DNA of 35,151 bases from an uncultured Paracoccaceae bacterium (GCA_937873685.1 CALMYO010000142.1:1-35151), one strand, 5' to 3'; numbered from the stretch's first letter, positions 27,119 through 35,151 are shown. The notes: generated by a model not told the origin, from the letters alone. Made by a program: numbers and translations.

Positions 27119-27132
27119 TTGACGTTCGTCAA
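27119..27132. promoter_or_regulatory. FNR/NnrR-type binding site upstream of apbE
   Basis: TTGACGTTCGTCAA is an inverted repeat of TTGAC half-sites with the 4-nt spacing used by CRP/FNR-family regulators (FNR consensus TTGAT-N4-ATCAA). It is centred about 73 nt upstream of the GTG of the apbE gene. That would put a class II start site near 27167 and leave a normal leader. With a nir operon next door, an NO- or oxygen-responsive regulator (NnrR, DNR or FnrN type) is the likely ligand; which one cannot be told. Confidence 0.6.
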
Positions 27133-27198
27133 TTCGCCCACGCCGCAAGCAGCCCATCGTGAAATCGCAGTTTCCCATTCTGCGCGGAGGATAAACAC

Positions 27199-28152
27199 GT
27201 GAACCGGCGTCGCTTTGTTGTCACCGCAGGGTTGGCGGCGCTCGCCATGGCCACGCCGGGGCGCGCGCAATCTCGCCTATTCAGGTGGACCGGGACAGCG
27301 CTTGGGGCCGAAGCAAGCATCGTTCTGGCGGCAGACGATGTCCGACGTATCGAAGCGGTATTCACAACGACCTCTGCAGAGATCGGCAGGCTCGAGCGCG
27401 TGTTCAGCCTGTGGCGGCCCGGCAGCGCGCTTGCGATGCTGAACCGCGACGGCGTCCTGCGGCGGCCGCAGTCCGAACTCGTCGACCTGCTGTCGCTTTG
27501 CACGGCGCTGCATCACGCAACTGCCGGCACATTCGATCCAACGGTCCAGCCCTTGTGGCTGCTGCGCGCCTCGGAAGCAACCAACGGCCGGCCGGCGGGC
27601 GTCGCTGCGCTGCGCACCGCCCGTTCACGCACCGGTTTTGCCAGGGTGGAATTCGATGACGACGTCATCCGTTTCGCGCGTCCAGGCATGGCTTTGACGC
27701 TGAACGGGGTTGCGCAAGGTTACATTGCCGACGCCATCGCGGCGCTGCTGCGCGCGCAAGGCTTTGCAAACGTGCTGATTAATGCCGGCGAGTTCGCTGC
27801 CGCCGGCGGTCATCCGCAGGGGCGGCCGTGGCGCATCGAAACCACTATGCCTGCAGAAGGCGGCCCGCCTTTCGCTTGGCACGTGACCGATGGCGCGGTT
27901 GCAACCTCCGCTGCCACGCTGGCCGGACAGGTGGGCGGATTTTGCCACATCATCGATCCGCGCAGCGGCGAAGCGTCCGCCCGTCAGGCGCAGGTCTCGG
28001 TTCGGGGTCCGTCGGCAGCGATTGCGGACGGCCTGTCCACCGCGTTCATCCTGCTCGACGTGCGGGAGATTGCTGCAACGCTCGCGTCGTTTCCGGGCTA
28101 TGCGGCTGTAGCCTGGGGCTTCGACGGTGCAATGTCCCGCTTCGGCGTCTGA
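27199..28152 (+). CDS. FAD:protein FMN transferase, ApbE family (NosX-like)
   Basis: A 317-residue periplasmic protein with a GTG start at 27199 and GGAGG eight bases upstream. MNRRRFVVTAGLAALAMA is a twin-arginine-like signal peptide. Family blocks are GTFDPTVQPLWLLRA, ALTLNGVAQGYIADAIAALL, NVLINAGEFAAAGG, GAVATSAA and the Mg-binding ADGLSTAFILLD. ApbE proteins link FMN covalently to a threonine of exported flavoproteins. The LNGVAQGYIAD block and the nir neighbourhood resemble NosX, which flavinylates NosR of nitrous oxide respiration; that target is inferred and nosR is not in the window. The 3' end overlaps the convergent chelatase gene by 55 nt. A TTGAC-N4-GTCAA box lies upstream. Confidence 0.87.
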   Translation: MNRRRFVVTAGLAALAMATPGRAQSRLFRWTGTALGAEASIVLAADDVRRIEAVFTTTSAEIGRLERVFSLWRPGSALAMLNRDGVLRRPQSELVDLLSLCTALHHATAGTFDPTVQPLWLLRASEATNGRPAGVAALRTARSRTGFARVEFDDDVIRFARPGMALTLNGVAQGYIADAIAALLRAQGFANVLINAGEFAAAGGHPQGRPWRIETTMPAEGGPPFAWHVTDGAVATSAATLAGQVGGFCHIIDPRSGEASARQAQVSVRGPSAAIADGLSTAFILLDVREIAATLASFPGYAAVAWGFDGAMSRFGV

Positions 28153-28859
28153 TTTGCGCCGTTCCTGCTCAACAACGCCTGCAGAAACATGACCGAGACG
28201 ATCCGGCCTATCGCCGCAACGTCATCGCACGGCGTCAGCAATACGATGTCGTCGCGTCCGCTTTCCGTGATCAGCCGCCGGCAGTCCTCGGCGCCATGCA
28301 AGCCGGCGCCGGCAAACAGGCCCATGATCGCTCCACCTTTCGGCAAGGCTTCCACCGCTTCCGCCGCGAAGGGCGGTTCCTCGAGATAGGCGCATGGCGG
28401 CGTGGCGATGCCGGACCGGGCGCAGAGACCGGCGGCGAAGCGTTCCGCTGCGCGCCGCGAGCGGCGGTCCCTGGCGGAACCATGCGCCACCACCCGCAGG
28501 CCGTGCACCCCCCGCTCCAGCACCATCCCGGCCGCCAGGCGCACGAATTCCGGCGTTTCGCCGACCGGGGGAAGGATCTCAGCCACATGTCCGGTTTCGG
28601 CAAGCCTTTGCGGCAGGGCGGTTTCGGTGAAGTAGCCCGCACACATGAACAGCGGCGCAATGATGATCGCCCGGCCTTCGGCATCGGCGAGCACGGTCTC
28701 GATCGACGGTTCGCCCGACAGCACCCCGCACCGGATGTCCGCGCCCGGCAACAGCGCCTGCGCCGCTGCGCCAATCGCGAGCAAGCGCCTGTTGTCGCGC
28801 GCGCCGCCGCGTTCGCCGTGGGCGGCGATCAGGCAGACCGGCGTACCGACAAACGCCAT
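28098..28859 (-). CDS. CbiX/SirB-like sirohydrochlorin chelatase
   Basis: A protein of about 253 residues (ATG at 28859; ATGs at 28898 and 28925 are alternatives that overlap nirN). It has two CbiX-like half domains. The first begins CLIAAHGERGGARDN with His14 and contains APLFMCAGYF. The second begins LRVVAHGSARDRRSRRA and contains GLFAGAGLHGAED. CbiX/SirB enzymes insert Co2+ or Fe2+ into sirohydrochlorin. In the usual P-x-F-x-x-x-G-x-H motif the histidine is missing from the first half (GYF) and present in the second (GLH). As the last gene of the heme d1 operon it plausibly inserts iron to give siroheme, the substrate of NirDLGH. The specificity is inference. Confidence 0.72.
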   Translation of the reverse strand: MAFVGTPVCLIAAHGERGGARDNRRLLAIGAAAQALLPGADIRCGVLSGEPSIETVLADAEGRAIIIAPLFMCAGYFTETALPQRLAETGHVAEILPPVGETPEFVRLAAGMVLERGVHGLRVVAHGSARDRRSRRAAERFAAGLCARSGIATPPCAYLEEPPFAAEAVEALPKGGAIMGLFAGAGLHGAEDCRRLITESGRDDIVLLTPCDDVAAIGRIVSVMFLQALLSRNGANQTPKRDIAPSKPQATAA

Positions 28860-28881
28860 CCCGGCGCCTGTCGCTGCGAGG

Positions 28882-30444
28882 TCAGTGGCTGGTGCCATCC
28901 TCGAAATTGATCTTGTTCCAGACATTGTACTTCCCGGACGGCTTGCGCATCGGCAAGCGCTTGATTTCCTTCAGTGTCTTGTCGTCGTAGACGATCAGCG
29001 CGCCGTCATCCTCCCAAAGCGAGACGAGCGCGTGGCGGCCGTTTCGGTCGAATTCCACATGGGCGGCAGTCTTCCCGGGCTCCGGGCGCAGTGTCGCCAC
29101 GATCTCCAGCGTCTGCTTGTCGATCACATGCATGACGTCGCGGTTCGGGCCGAAGAAAACGTCGGCCCACACATGCTCCGAATTGTCGTGCGAGCGCATG
29201 AAGAAACCGGGTCCGAATGTGGGTATGGTCTTCACCACGCTCCAGTCGTCCATCGCGATGATGGAGATGCGCGCTTCCTTCAGGTGCGGCGTTGCCATCA
29301 CGCGGCGGCCCTGCCACATCCAGCTGATGCCAGAGCCGAGATGCGGCAGGCCGGGCAGGGGGATCTCGGCAATCTCGCGCCCGACATGCAGGTTGACCAC
29401 GACGCCGCGGTCACCGTCGCGCGACGATCCGATCAGGTTGGAATAGTCTGGCGAAAAGAAGAAATCGTCCAGCGGCGCGGAAAGCGCGATGCGACGGCGG
29501 GCAAACAGGCCTTTCTCCACCGCAAGCGCCTCCTCCATTCCCTTTTCAAAGGAATGCACGAAGCCGGTATGGACCGGCTTCGCATCGGGATCGGTGGCGA
29601 TTTCCCACAGTTCCGGCGCATCCTTCAGCGCGACGATGAAACTGTCGCGCGGCCGCGCCTGGTAGACGGCCGAAACACGCGATGGCGCGCCCTTTGCATC
29701 GACCGCCTCGAAGATACGCTCCACCGAGAGGTCTTGCGCCGAAAGGATCACCAGCGTGTTCGGCAGGTAATTGGCGACGGCAATGTGGCGACCGTCACGC
29801 GACAACGCGATGTTGCGGCTGTTCAGGCCCGCACGCACCTCGGCGACCTGCTGCATCGACCAGATATCGTACTTCGTCACCCAGCCGTCGCGTGACATGA
29901 AATAGACGAAGCGTCCGTCGGGCGAGTATTTTGGCCCGCCATGCAGGGCAAAGCGGGTCGGGAAGCGGGCGATCGGCTCGAACCGGTCGCCGTCGAGCAA
30001 TGTCGCGTGGTGGTCGCCGGTTTCCACCACGATGAACAGGTTCATCGGGTCGGCGGCAAACAGTGGTTTGTTGGCCGGCCGGTAGTCCGGGTTGTCGATG
30101 CGGCTTGCGGCGATGTCGGCCTCGCTCCATTGCGGCGCAAAGCCGAGCGGCGATTTCACGTAGGCCGCAAGTGCCTCGATGTCTTCGGGCGACAGGGTCT
30201 CCGCAAAGGCCGGCATCTGGGTCTGCACGCGGCCGTTGCGAATCGTGTCGGCGATCGCATCTGCCTTCATGCGGCCAAGCGTTTCGGGAATCAGCGCCGG
30301 ACCTGTTCCGCCAAGACGCGTCTCGCCGTGGCAGGAGGCGCATTGCCCGGCATAGATCGTCGCCGGCTCCGAACGCGCCTTTGCGCCAAGCACCAGCAGT
30401 GCGGCAATGAGAATAAAACTAGACGTAACGATGCGGCGCTTCAT
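28882..30444 (-). CDS. nirN: cytochrome cd1-like protein NirN (dihydro-heme d1 dehydrogenase)
   Basis: A 520-residue exported protein from the ATG at 30444 (GGGGAG upstream). It has a signal peptide, then a short cytochrome c domain with CASCH at residues 35-39 and a candidate axial Met in TQMPAF. An eight-bladed d1-type propeller follows, recognisable by [40 protein letters not shown] and the C-terminal [12 protein letters not shown]. The C-terminus and short c domain fit NirN rather than NirS. NirN oxidises dihydro-heme d1 to heme d1 in the periplasm, the last step of the pathway, and hands it to NirS. It overlaps nirJ by 26 nt. A minor possibility is a divergent NirS. Confidence 0.85.
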   Translation of the reverse strand: MKRRIVTSSFILIAALLVLGAKARSEPATIYAGQCASCHGETRLGGTGPALIPETLGRMKADAIADTIRNGRVQTQMPAFAETLSPEDIEALAAYVKSPLGFAPQWSEADIAASRIDNPDYRPANKPLFAADPMNLFIVVETGDHHATLLDGDRFEPIARFPTRFALHGGPKYSPDGRFVYFMSRDGWVTKYDIWSMQQVAEVRAGLNSRNIALSRDGRHIAVANYLPNTLVILSAQDLSVERIFEAVDAKGAPSRVSAVYQARPRDSFIVALKDAPELWEIATDPDAKPVHTGFVHSFEKGMEEALAVEKGLFARRRIALSAPLDDFFFSPDYSNLIGSSRDGDRGVVVNLHVGREIAEIPLPGLPHLGSGISWMWQGRRVMATPHLKEARISIIAMDDWSVVKTIPTFGPGFFMRSHDNSEHVWADVFFGPNRDVMHVIDKQTLEIVATLRPEPGKTAAHVEFDRNGRHALVSLWEDDGALIVYDDKTLKEIKRLPMRKPSGKYNVWNKINFEDGTSH

Positions 30445-31636
30445 GGCGCACTCCCCTGAATGGCCGCACCGTGAGTCGTTCTGCCGCGCCGGGCGAAGCA
30501 CGGCCGATCTCGGCATCGGTGAGGTAGCAGGCGGGATCCTCCGCCCAGGGATCGCCGGTCAGTTGCAGCGCGCGCACCCGCGTGTTGCCACCGCAGATCG
30601 ACTTGAAGGAACATTCGCCGCAGCGGCCCTTCACCGGCCGCGGCCGCTGTTTCAGCCCCGCCATGACCGGATCGGACGTATCCGGCCAGATCTGCGAGAA
30701 CGGCCGTTCACGCACATTGCCGAGCGTGTAGTGCCACCAGAACGTGTCGGGGTGGACGTTGCCGAGATTGTCGATGTTGGCGATGTTGACGCCGGAGGCA
30801 TTGCCGCCCCACAGCTCCAGCAGCGTCTCCAGGTGCCCGGCCGTGCGGGGAAAACGGGCGCGCGCGAAGTGCAGAAGATAGACGCCGTCGGCATCGTTGT
30901 TGCCGGTCACATATTCGCGGCCCGATCCGTTTTCGATGTCGGCCAGTGCACGCGCGATCAGCAGGTCCATCGCCTCGCGCGTCACCGCCCAGTGCGCATC
31001 GTCGCCGCGGTTCTTGTTGCCGCGCCCGGCATAGACCAGATGCGACAGGTAGATCTTGTCGACACCCTCCTCGTCGCAAAGGTCGAGCAGCGCCTCCAGA
31101 TTGCGCGCATTGTCCATCGTCATGGTGAAGCGAAGCCCGACCTTGACGCCAAACGCCTTCAGCCGCCGCACCGCGGCGAGCGAGGCGTCGAATGCGCCCT
31201 CCATGCCGCGGAAACGGTCATGCACCGCGCCGATGCCGTCGAGCGAGATGCCGACGTAATCGTAGCCGGCGTCGTGGATGCGAAGCGCGTTGTCGTCGTC
31301 GATCAGCACGCCGTTGCTGGAGAGCCCGACATAGAAGCCGAGTTGCTTGGCCCTTGCCGAGATGTCGAAGATGTCGGGGCGCAGCAGCGGTTCGCCGCCG
31401 GAGAGGATCAGCACCGGCACGCGGAAGCGCTTGAGGTCGTCCATCACTGTGAAGACTTCCGCCGTGGACAGTTCGCCCGGAAAATCCACGTCGCCGGAAA
31501 TCGAATAGCAATGCTTGCACAGCAGGTTGCAGCGGCGGATCAGGTTCCAGATCACCACCGGTCCCGGCGGCTGGCGATGCGGGCCGGGCGGCGTCGGGTC
31601 AAGCAGTTCTTTGAGATAGTGGGTCAGGCGAAACAT
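30419..31636 (-). CDS. nirJ: heme d1 biosynthesis radical SAM protein NirJ
   Basis: A 405-residue radical SAM enzyme. The [4Fe-4S] motif CNLLCKHC places Cys36, Cys40 and Cys43, and GGEPLL follows in [15 protein letters not shown]. The C-terminal SPASM-like region has [18 protein letters not shown] and a final cysteine in DPACYL, ligating a second cluster. NirJ removes two propionate side chains from 12,18-didecarboxysiroheme on the way to heme d1, in the cytoplasm. The start at 31636 opens [12 protein letters not shown], as in the family. It follows nirH by 9 nt and overlaps nirN by 26 nt. Confidence 0.93.
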   Translation of the reverse strand: MFRLTHYLKELLDPTPPGPHRQPPGPVVIWNLIRRCNLLCKHCYSISGDVDFPGELSTAEVFTVMDDLKRFRVPVLILSGGEPLLRPDIFDISARAKQLGFYVGLSSNGVLIDDDNALRIHDAGYDYVGISLDGIGAVHDRFRGMEGAFDASLAAVRRLKAFGVKVGLRFTMTMDNARNLEALLDLCDEEGVDKIYLSHLVYAGRGNKNRGDDAHWAVTREAMDLLIARALADIENGSGREYVTGNNDADGVYLLHFARARFPRTAGHLETLLELWGGNASGVNIANIDNLGNVHPDTFWWHYTLGNVRERPFSQIWPDTSDPVMAGLKQRPRPVKGRCGECSFKSICGGNTRVRALQLTGDPWAEDPACYLTDAEIGRASPGAAERLTVRPFRGVRHEAPHRYV

Positions 31637-31645
31637 GGTGTTTCC

Positions 31646-32128
31646 TCAGCCGGCTAACCGGAATCCGGTTTTCTTCAGGATTTTTGTCGAGTACAGGATG
31701 TCGTCGCTGCCGCAGGCCGCGCCGATCAGTGACCGCACGATCACGCGCTTTTTCTCGACTTCATTGCGGGTTGCGCCGTGCAACATGGCGAAAAGGTTGA
31801 ACGGCCAGTGGGGCAGGCGCCGCGGACGGCGATAGCAATGGCTTACGAAGTCGAGCGCGGCGACGCGTGCGCCGATTGCGTCAACCTCGCTGTCCTCGAC
31901 ATCCCAGACTGACATGCCGTTGGCGACAAGGCCGAGTTTGTAATGGTTCGGCGCGGCGGCGATGCGGCGAATGACACCTGCCTCGATCATTGCATCGACC
32001 CGCGCCAGCACCAGGTCAGCTGCAAGTCCCGCCTTGCGGCCGACCGCTTCCCACGGCTCGACCTCTGGCGGAAGCCCGGACTGCAGCGCTGCCACGATGG
32101 CCCGGTCGATGACATCGAGTCCATTCAT
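31646..32128 (-). CDS. nirH: siroheme decarboxylase subunit NirH
   Basis: A 160-residue AsnC/Lrp-fold protein without a role in transcription. After an N-terminal winged-helix remnant it shows RIAAAPNHYKLGLVANGMSV, FVSHCYRRPRRLPHWPFN and LFAMLHGATRNEV. It ends ILYSTKILKKTGFRL, a tail I associate with NirH. With NirD, NirL and NirG it removes the acetate carboxyl groups at C12 and C18 of siroheme. The histidines in SHCYRR and MLHG belong to the conserved set. The ATG overlaps the nirG stop by four bases. Confidence 0.88.
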   Translation of the reverse strand: MNGLDVIDRAIVAALQSGLPPEVEPWEAVGRKAGLAADLVLARVDAMIEAGVIRRIAAAPNHYKLGLVANGMSVWDVEDSEVDAIGARVAALDFVSHCYRRPRRLPHWPFNLFAMLHGATRNEVEKKRVIVRSLIGAACGSDDILYSTKILKKTGFRLAG

Positions 32129-32574
32129 GCGGCCACCCTGAAGCCGACGAAATACTCCGCCTCCTTCGGGAATGCGAGCACTTCAAGGCCGGTTGCTGCT
32201 TCAATGGCGCGGCATGTCCGGTCGATGGCTTCCCTCGTCTCGGTCGCCAGCACGAACCACATGTTGAGACGGTGTTCGCGCCGGTAGTTGTGCGCGACCT
32301 CGGCAAAGCCGTTGACGATATCGGCGACAGCATCGAAGCGCTCTTCCGGCGCCGCGATGGCGCACAAACAGAACGCGCCACCCATGCGATCGGCGTTGAA
32401 CATCGGCCCGAAGCGGGTGAGCAAGCCACTGTCCAGCCAATCGCGGACCTTGTCGGCGATTATTCGCTCGCTCATGCCGGTTTCTGCCGCAAGCCGGGCG
32501 AATGGTCGCCGCGAGGCGGGCACACCGTCCTGGAGGCGGTTCAGCAACAGGCGGTCGGTCTCGGTGAGGGTCAT
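32125..32574 (-). CDS. nirG: siroheme decarboxylase subunit NirG
   Basis: A 149-residue AsnC/Lrp-fold protein from the ATG at 32574, which overlaps the nirDL stop by four bases. The N-terminal wing TDRLLLNRLQDGVPASRRPF is followed by GLLTRFGPMFNADRMGGAF. HNYRREHRLNMWFVLATET is the conserved His/Tyr/Arg motif of siroheme decarboxylases (AhbA/B, NirD/G). It ends in EAEYFVGFRV. NirG is an AhbA-like partner of the NirH-type half. The tight gene coupling (ATGA on both sides) fits a stoichiometric complex. Confidence 0.87.
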   Translation of the reverse strand: MTLTETDRLLLNRLQDGVPASRRPFARLAAETGMSERIIADKVRDWLDSGLLTRFGPMFNADRMGGAFCLCAIAAPEERFDAVADIVNGFAEVAHNYRREHRLNMWFVLATETREAIDRTCRAIEAATGLEVLAFPKEAEYFVGFRVAA

Positions 32575-33572
32575 GCCGCCCGCCTTGCCGGCGCAAAGCG
32601 TGCGCCGGTCTGCTTGAAGCAACGGGTGGAAAACAGCACGTCACTGGAACGCGCAGCTTCACCGGCAATAGAGTTGAGCCAGCTAATTGTTTTCTGTGCC
32701 TGGGCACGCTGCCGCGCATGCACCATGCAGTAAAGGTTGTAAAGCCAGTCGAAGGCGCGGTCGCGGGCGTAGCACAGCGTCACGCCGGGTTCTGCTGCAA
32801 ATGCGGATCCCAAGCGTTCAACATCGCTGTCGGCGACGTCCCACACCGCCATGGCGTTGGCGGCGATGCCGAGCGCGCGATGGCGCACAATGACGCCGAA
32901 ACGGCGGATGATGCCGGCAACCAGCAACGCGGACAGGCGTTGCATGATTTCCGTCTCGTCCCGGTCCACTATCGTCGCGACGGCCGCGAACGGGCGCGCG
33001 ACGACCGGCACACCGTCCTCGATTGCCGCCAGGATGGCCGTGTCGCCGGGCTGGAGTGCCGAAGCGTCGATGGCGCTGGGTGCGAGTTTCCCCGCCGCCG
33101 GACCGTTGAGGCTGAAACCGAGATCGAGATGGAACGGCCGGCGCAGCCGCAGATCGCGAACTGCAAGCCCGGAGCGCGATTCGATCCGCGCCAGCGTGGC
33201 GGCGAGCGTGGCCTCATCCGGCGCAGCGGCGACGAACCAAAGGTTCAGCCGGTTCTCGCGCTCGTAATTGTGATTGACGCAAGGCTCGGCATTGACCAGT
33301 GCCGCCACTTGCTCCACCCGGCCTGGCGGAACCGCCATTGCGGCCAGCGTCGACGCGCCGACGACATTCGGGGCGACAATCGCGCCGATGCGCGACAGGA
33401 AACCGTCCGCACCAAGCCGCCTGAACGCTGTCAGAACATCGGCTTCGGTCACGCCTTCTGTTGCGGCAATATGTGCGAACGGCGTCCGCGTCAGCGGGAA
33501 GCCGCGTTGCCAGCCGTTGAGCAGCCGAAATTCCAGCGAAACAGGGTCCGGTATGGCGCGCGAGACAGTCAT
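32571..33572 (-). CDS. nirDL: fused siroheme decarboxylase NirDL
   Basis: A 333-residue fusion of two AsnC-like units. The NirD half (about 1-155) has NGWQRGFPLTRTPFAHIA, VNHNYERENRLNLWFVAA and FHLDLGFSL. The NirL half (about 180-325) has DTAILAAIEDGVPVVARPFA, GIIRRFGVIVRHRALGI, VTLCYARDRAFDWLYN and VLFSTRCFKQTGAR. Many denitrifiers encode NirD and NirL separately; the fusion is known in other lineages. It provides two of the four decarboxylase subunits acting on siroheme. It lies one base after nirF and overlaps nirG by four. Confidence 0.9.
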   Translation of the reverse strand: MTVSRAIPDPVSLEFRLLNGWQRGFPLTRTPFAHIAATEGVTEADVLTAFRRLGADGFLSRIGAIVAPNVVGASTLAAMAVPPGRVEQVAALVNAEPCVNHNYERENRLNLWFVAAAPDEATLAATLARIESRSGLAVRDLRLRRPFHLDLGFSLNGPAAGKLAPSAIDASALQPGDTAILAAIEDGVPVVARPFAAVATIVDRDETEIMQRLSALLVAGIIRRFGVIVRHRALGIAANAMAVWDVADSDVERLGSAFAAEPGVTLCYARDRAFDWLYNLYCMVHARQRAQAQKTISWLNSIAGEAARSSDVLFSTRCFKQTGARFAPARRAA

Positions 33573-33573
33573 C

Positions 33574-34755
33574 TCACAGCCCCGTGCGATGGGCGCGGGC
33601 GGTGAAGAAGATGCCGCTCGGCTTCAATGCCGGCAGTGTGGCCACTTTCCTCAGCGTGCGTGTGTTCCACATCTGCACCTCGTCGGCGTCGCGCACCGAC
33701 AGCCAAACCTCGTGGCCGCGCGGCGCAAACTCCATGTGCAGCACTGCCGGGCCGGGCTTCAGCGTGGCGACGATTGTCCGCGACGGTATGTCGATCACCT
33801 GCACCGTGTCGTTGTGCGGCGGCGCGAAATTGACCCAGACCTGCCTGCCATCCGGCCGCGCCATGGCGAAGACCGGCTGGCCATGCACGGGAATCGAGCC
33901 GGCGGGCACGAATGTCGCCGCGTCGAGCAGCAACACCTCGTGGCGGCCGATTGCCGGCAAAACAAACACGCGGTCGGCCTCAGCCCACCCTTCCAGATGC
34001 GGCATCTTGTAGACGGGCAGCGCTGGATCGGCCTTGCGGTATCCGGGCAGGATGCGCGTCGCTTTCGGTTCGGCCGCCCACAGGTCGACATGCGCCAGGC
34101 CGCCTTCGCCAAACAGGCCGGCAATGTAGTGCCGGCCGTTGCCGGTCACCAGCGCGTCGTAGGGATTTGCGCCGATGTCGCGGATGCGAGTGATCTGCGG
34201 ATCGTTGCCGCCGGAAAAATCGGCGATCCAGGTCTCGCCTGCGTCCCACAGCGAGAACGCAAAGGCGCGGCCGGGCAGGTCGACCAGGCCTATGGTTTTC
34301 GAAAGCGCGCCGTCATCGCCAAAGGCGGCGGGGATGTCGGCGACCATCTCCAGCGTTGCGGCGTCGAACACCCGCACGCCGCCGGGTTCGTAGTTGGAAA
34401 CGGCGACCAGCGTCCCGTCATCCGAGATCGCGCCGCCGATGGCGTTTCCCGCTTGCACGATGCGTTTGACGATCTTCTGTTCCAGCAGGTCGACCTTCGA
34501 CAGGCCGCCATCGCGCCCGAAAACATAGGCGAAGCGCTCGTCGCGCGAGAAGACCACCGAGGCGTGGCTGACATCGCCGAGCCCTTCCACGCGCGCAAGC
34601 TTCGAATGGCCCGTCGTTTCCACGATCAGCGCCGAGCCGCTGGCTCGTTCGATGATCACGCCGAGATCGCCGGTGCCGCGCAGCTCAGGCTCGGCGACAA
34701 CCGGCGTCGCGAGAATGGCAAGCGCCAGCGAAAGGGCGGCGAGCAGGGCTTTCAT
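33574..34755 (-). CDS. nirF: heme d1 biosynthesis protein NirF
   Basis: A 393-residue d1-type propeller without a cytochrome c domain. MKALLAALSLALAILATPVV ending AEP is a Sec signal peptide, so it acts in the periplasm. FSRDERFAYVFGRDGGLSKV, VSNYEPGGVRVFDA, RDIGANPYDALVTGNGRHY and the end KPSGIFFTARAHRTGL are family blocks. NirF is essential for heme d1 formation between NirJ and NirN; its exact reaction is still debated. The start overlaps the nirC stop by four bases. Confidence 0.93.
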   Translation of the reverse strand: MKALLAALSLALAILATPVVAEPELRGTGDLGVIIERASGSALIVETTGHSKLARVEGLGDVSHASVVFSRDERFAYVFGRDGGLSKVDLLEQKIVKRIVQAGNAIGGAISDDGTLVAVSNYEPGGVRVFDAATLEMVADIPAAFGDDGALSKTIGLVDLPGRAFAFSLWDAGETWIADFSGGNDPQITRIRDIGANPYDALVTGNGRHYIAGLFGEGGLAHVDLWAAEPKATRILPGYRKADPALPVYKMPHLEGWAEADRVFVLPAIGRHEVLLLDAATFVPAGSIPVHGQPVFAMARPDGRQVWVNFAPPHNDTVQVIDIPSRTIVATLKPGPAVLHMEFAPRGHEVWLSVRDADEVQMWNTRTLRKVATLPALKPSGIFFTARAHRTGL

Positions 34756-35054
34756 TGGAATGTTCCCTTCTTCAAGCCTTCGGCGATGGCGCGGGCTTCA
34801 ACTTCCGAGATGACGCCGGCCCAGCCAGGCATCGCCGTGCCCGGCATGCCGTTCAGCACCACCTGCGCCACGGTCTCCGCATCCCAGTCGGCCAGCGCCT
34901 GCACCGTGATCGGCCGGCCAAGCCCGCCCTTCAGCGTGATGCCGTGGCAGGAGCCGCAATCCTGCCGCACGAGGTTTTCCAGCGCATCGCCGGCAAATGC
35001 CGGCGCGGCCGACAGCAGGAATGCGCCGAGGAAGGCCGTCGCGCGGTCAGGCAT
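34752..35054 (-). CDS. nirC: small monoheme cytochrome c, NirC-like
   Basis: A 100-residue exported cytochrome from the ATG at 35054. The signal peptide ends near APAFA-GD. The heme motif CGSCH is at residues 33-37, and the axial Met is likely in GTAMPGW. Its place directly before nirF matches NirC of the nirSMCFDLGHJEN order, which supports heme d1 maturation and can donate electrons to NirS or accept them from the d1 enzymes. It overlaps the upstream partial gene by eight bases and nirF by four. The symbol rests on context as well as size. Confidence 0.78.
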   Translation of the reverse strand: MPDRATAFLGAFLLSAAPAFAGDALENLVRQDCGSCHGITLKGGLGRPITVQALADWDAETVAQVVLNGMPGTAMPGWAGVISEVEARAIAEGLKKGTFQ

Positions 35055-35151
35055 GGAGCGCCTCCCGCTCGCGGGCGACCAGCCGCAGCGCCGGGCGCGC
35101 GGGGGCCGATGGGACAAGTTCAATCCCGATGGCCTCGCCGACAAAGATCGT
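35047..35151 (-). CDS. partial gene at right edge, possibly nirE (C-terminus)
   Basis: Only the last 34 codons are inside the window, ending in TGA at 35047-35049. The peptide begins TIFVGEAIGIELVPSAPARP and ends ARERE-ALHA. FVGEAIG resembles the VVGEVV motif near the end of SUMT enzymes (uroporphyrinogen-III C-methyltransferase, NirE/CobA). NirE is otherwise missing from this operon, between nirJ and nirN. This is a tentative call; the fragment is too short to be sure. It overlaps nirC by eight bases, so it belongs to the same operon. Confidence 0.4.
   Translation of the reverse strand, partial: TIFVGEAIGIELVPSAPARPALRLVAREREALHA

Noticed and set aside
28882-30444. Calling this gene nirS, the nitrite reductase itself
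   Set aside because: The c domain is short, the C-terminal [12 protein letters not shown] block is NirN-like, and its place after nirJ matches nirN; a divergent NirS is not fully excluded.

Overview
The window is a GC-rich stretch of an alphaproteobacterial chromosome, most likely Hyphomicrobiales (Rhizobiales) near the Phyllobacteriaceae/Brucellaceae. Clues are an Omp10-like lipoprotein, a Rhizobiales-type homospermidine synthase, a DUF6101 protein, a rhizobial DUF882/YcbK protein and a heterotetrameric sarcosine oxidase operon. I see no integrase, transposase, phage gene or CRISPR array. Genes are tightly packed with many 1-26 nt overlaps.

Left part (1-14 kb), mostly housekeeping. It holds the end of a HAD hydrolase, an Omp10-like lipoprotein, an NTF2-like protein, homospermidine synthase, a DUF3445 (heme-dependent N-demethylase-like) protein, a pair of small TIR-domain genes, an M3 oligoendopeptidase, a sigma-54 response regulator, a YcbK-like murein peptidase with a long disordered tail, a DUF6101 protein, a GlcD-type FAD dehydrogenase overlapping a Sua5-type threonylcarbamoyl-AMP synthase, and a small secreted protein. 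The upstream TIR gene has an in-frame TGA at codon 12. The sigma-54 regulator is split by a frameshift near 7788-7792.

Middle (14-21.7 kb). A three-gene sugar ABC importer (ATPase, permease, binding protein) ends in a hairpin terminator. Facing it are a membrane-bound spermidine synthase-like gene interrupted by an in-frame TAG, then rlmE and a Ppx/GppA phosphatase. A tRNA-Gln(CUG) follows. Three conserved genes (pepF, the sugar-binding protein, ppx) each carry one short G/C-saturated patch that departs from family sequence. Together with the three broken frames this suggests either local base-call or assembly errors or real decay; only reads can tell.

Right part (22-35 kb). A soxBDAG operon encodes heterotetrameric sarcosine oxidase; its SoxD lacks most of the zinc ligands. 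Next comes an apbE (NosX-like) flavin transferase preceded by an FNR/NnrR-type inverted repeat. Converging on it is a compact heme d1 operon on the minus strand: a partial right-edge gene (possibly nirE), nirC, nirF, fused nirDL, nirG, nirH, nirJ, nirN and a CbiX/SirB-like chelatase. This set converts siroheme to heme d1, the cofactor of cytochrome cd1 nitrite reductase NirS. The terminal chelatase could supply iron insertion into sirohydrochlorin. NirS itself is not in the window. The apbE gene and its box suggest the denitrification island extends in this direction.
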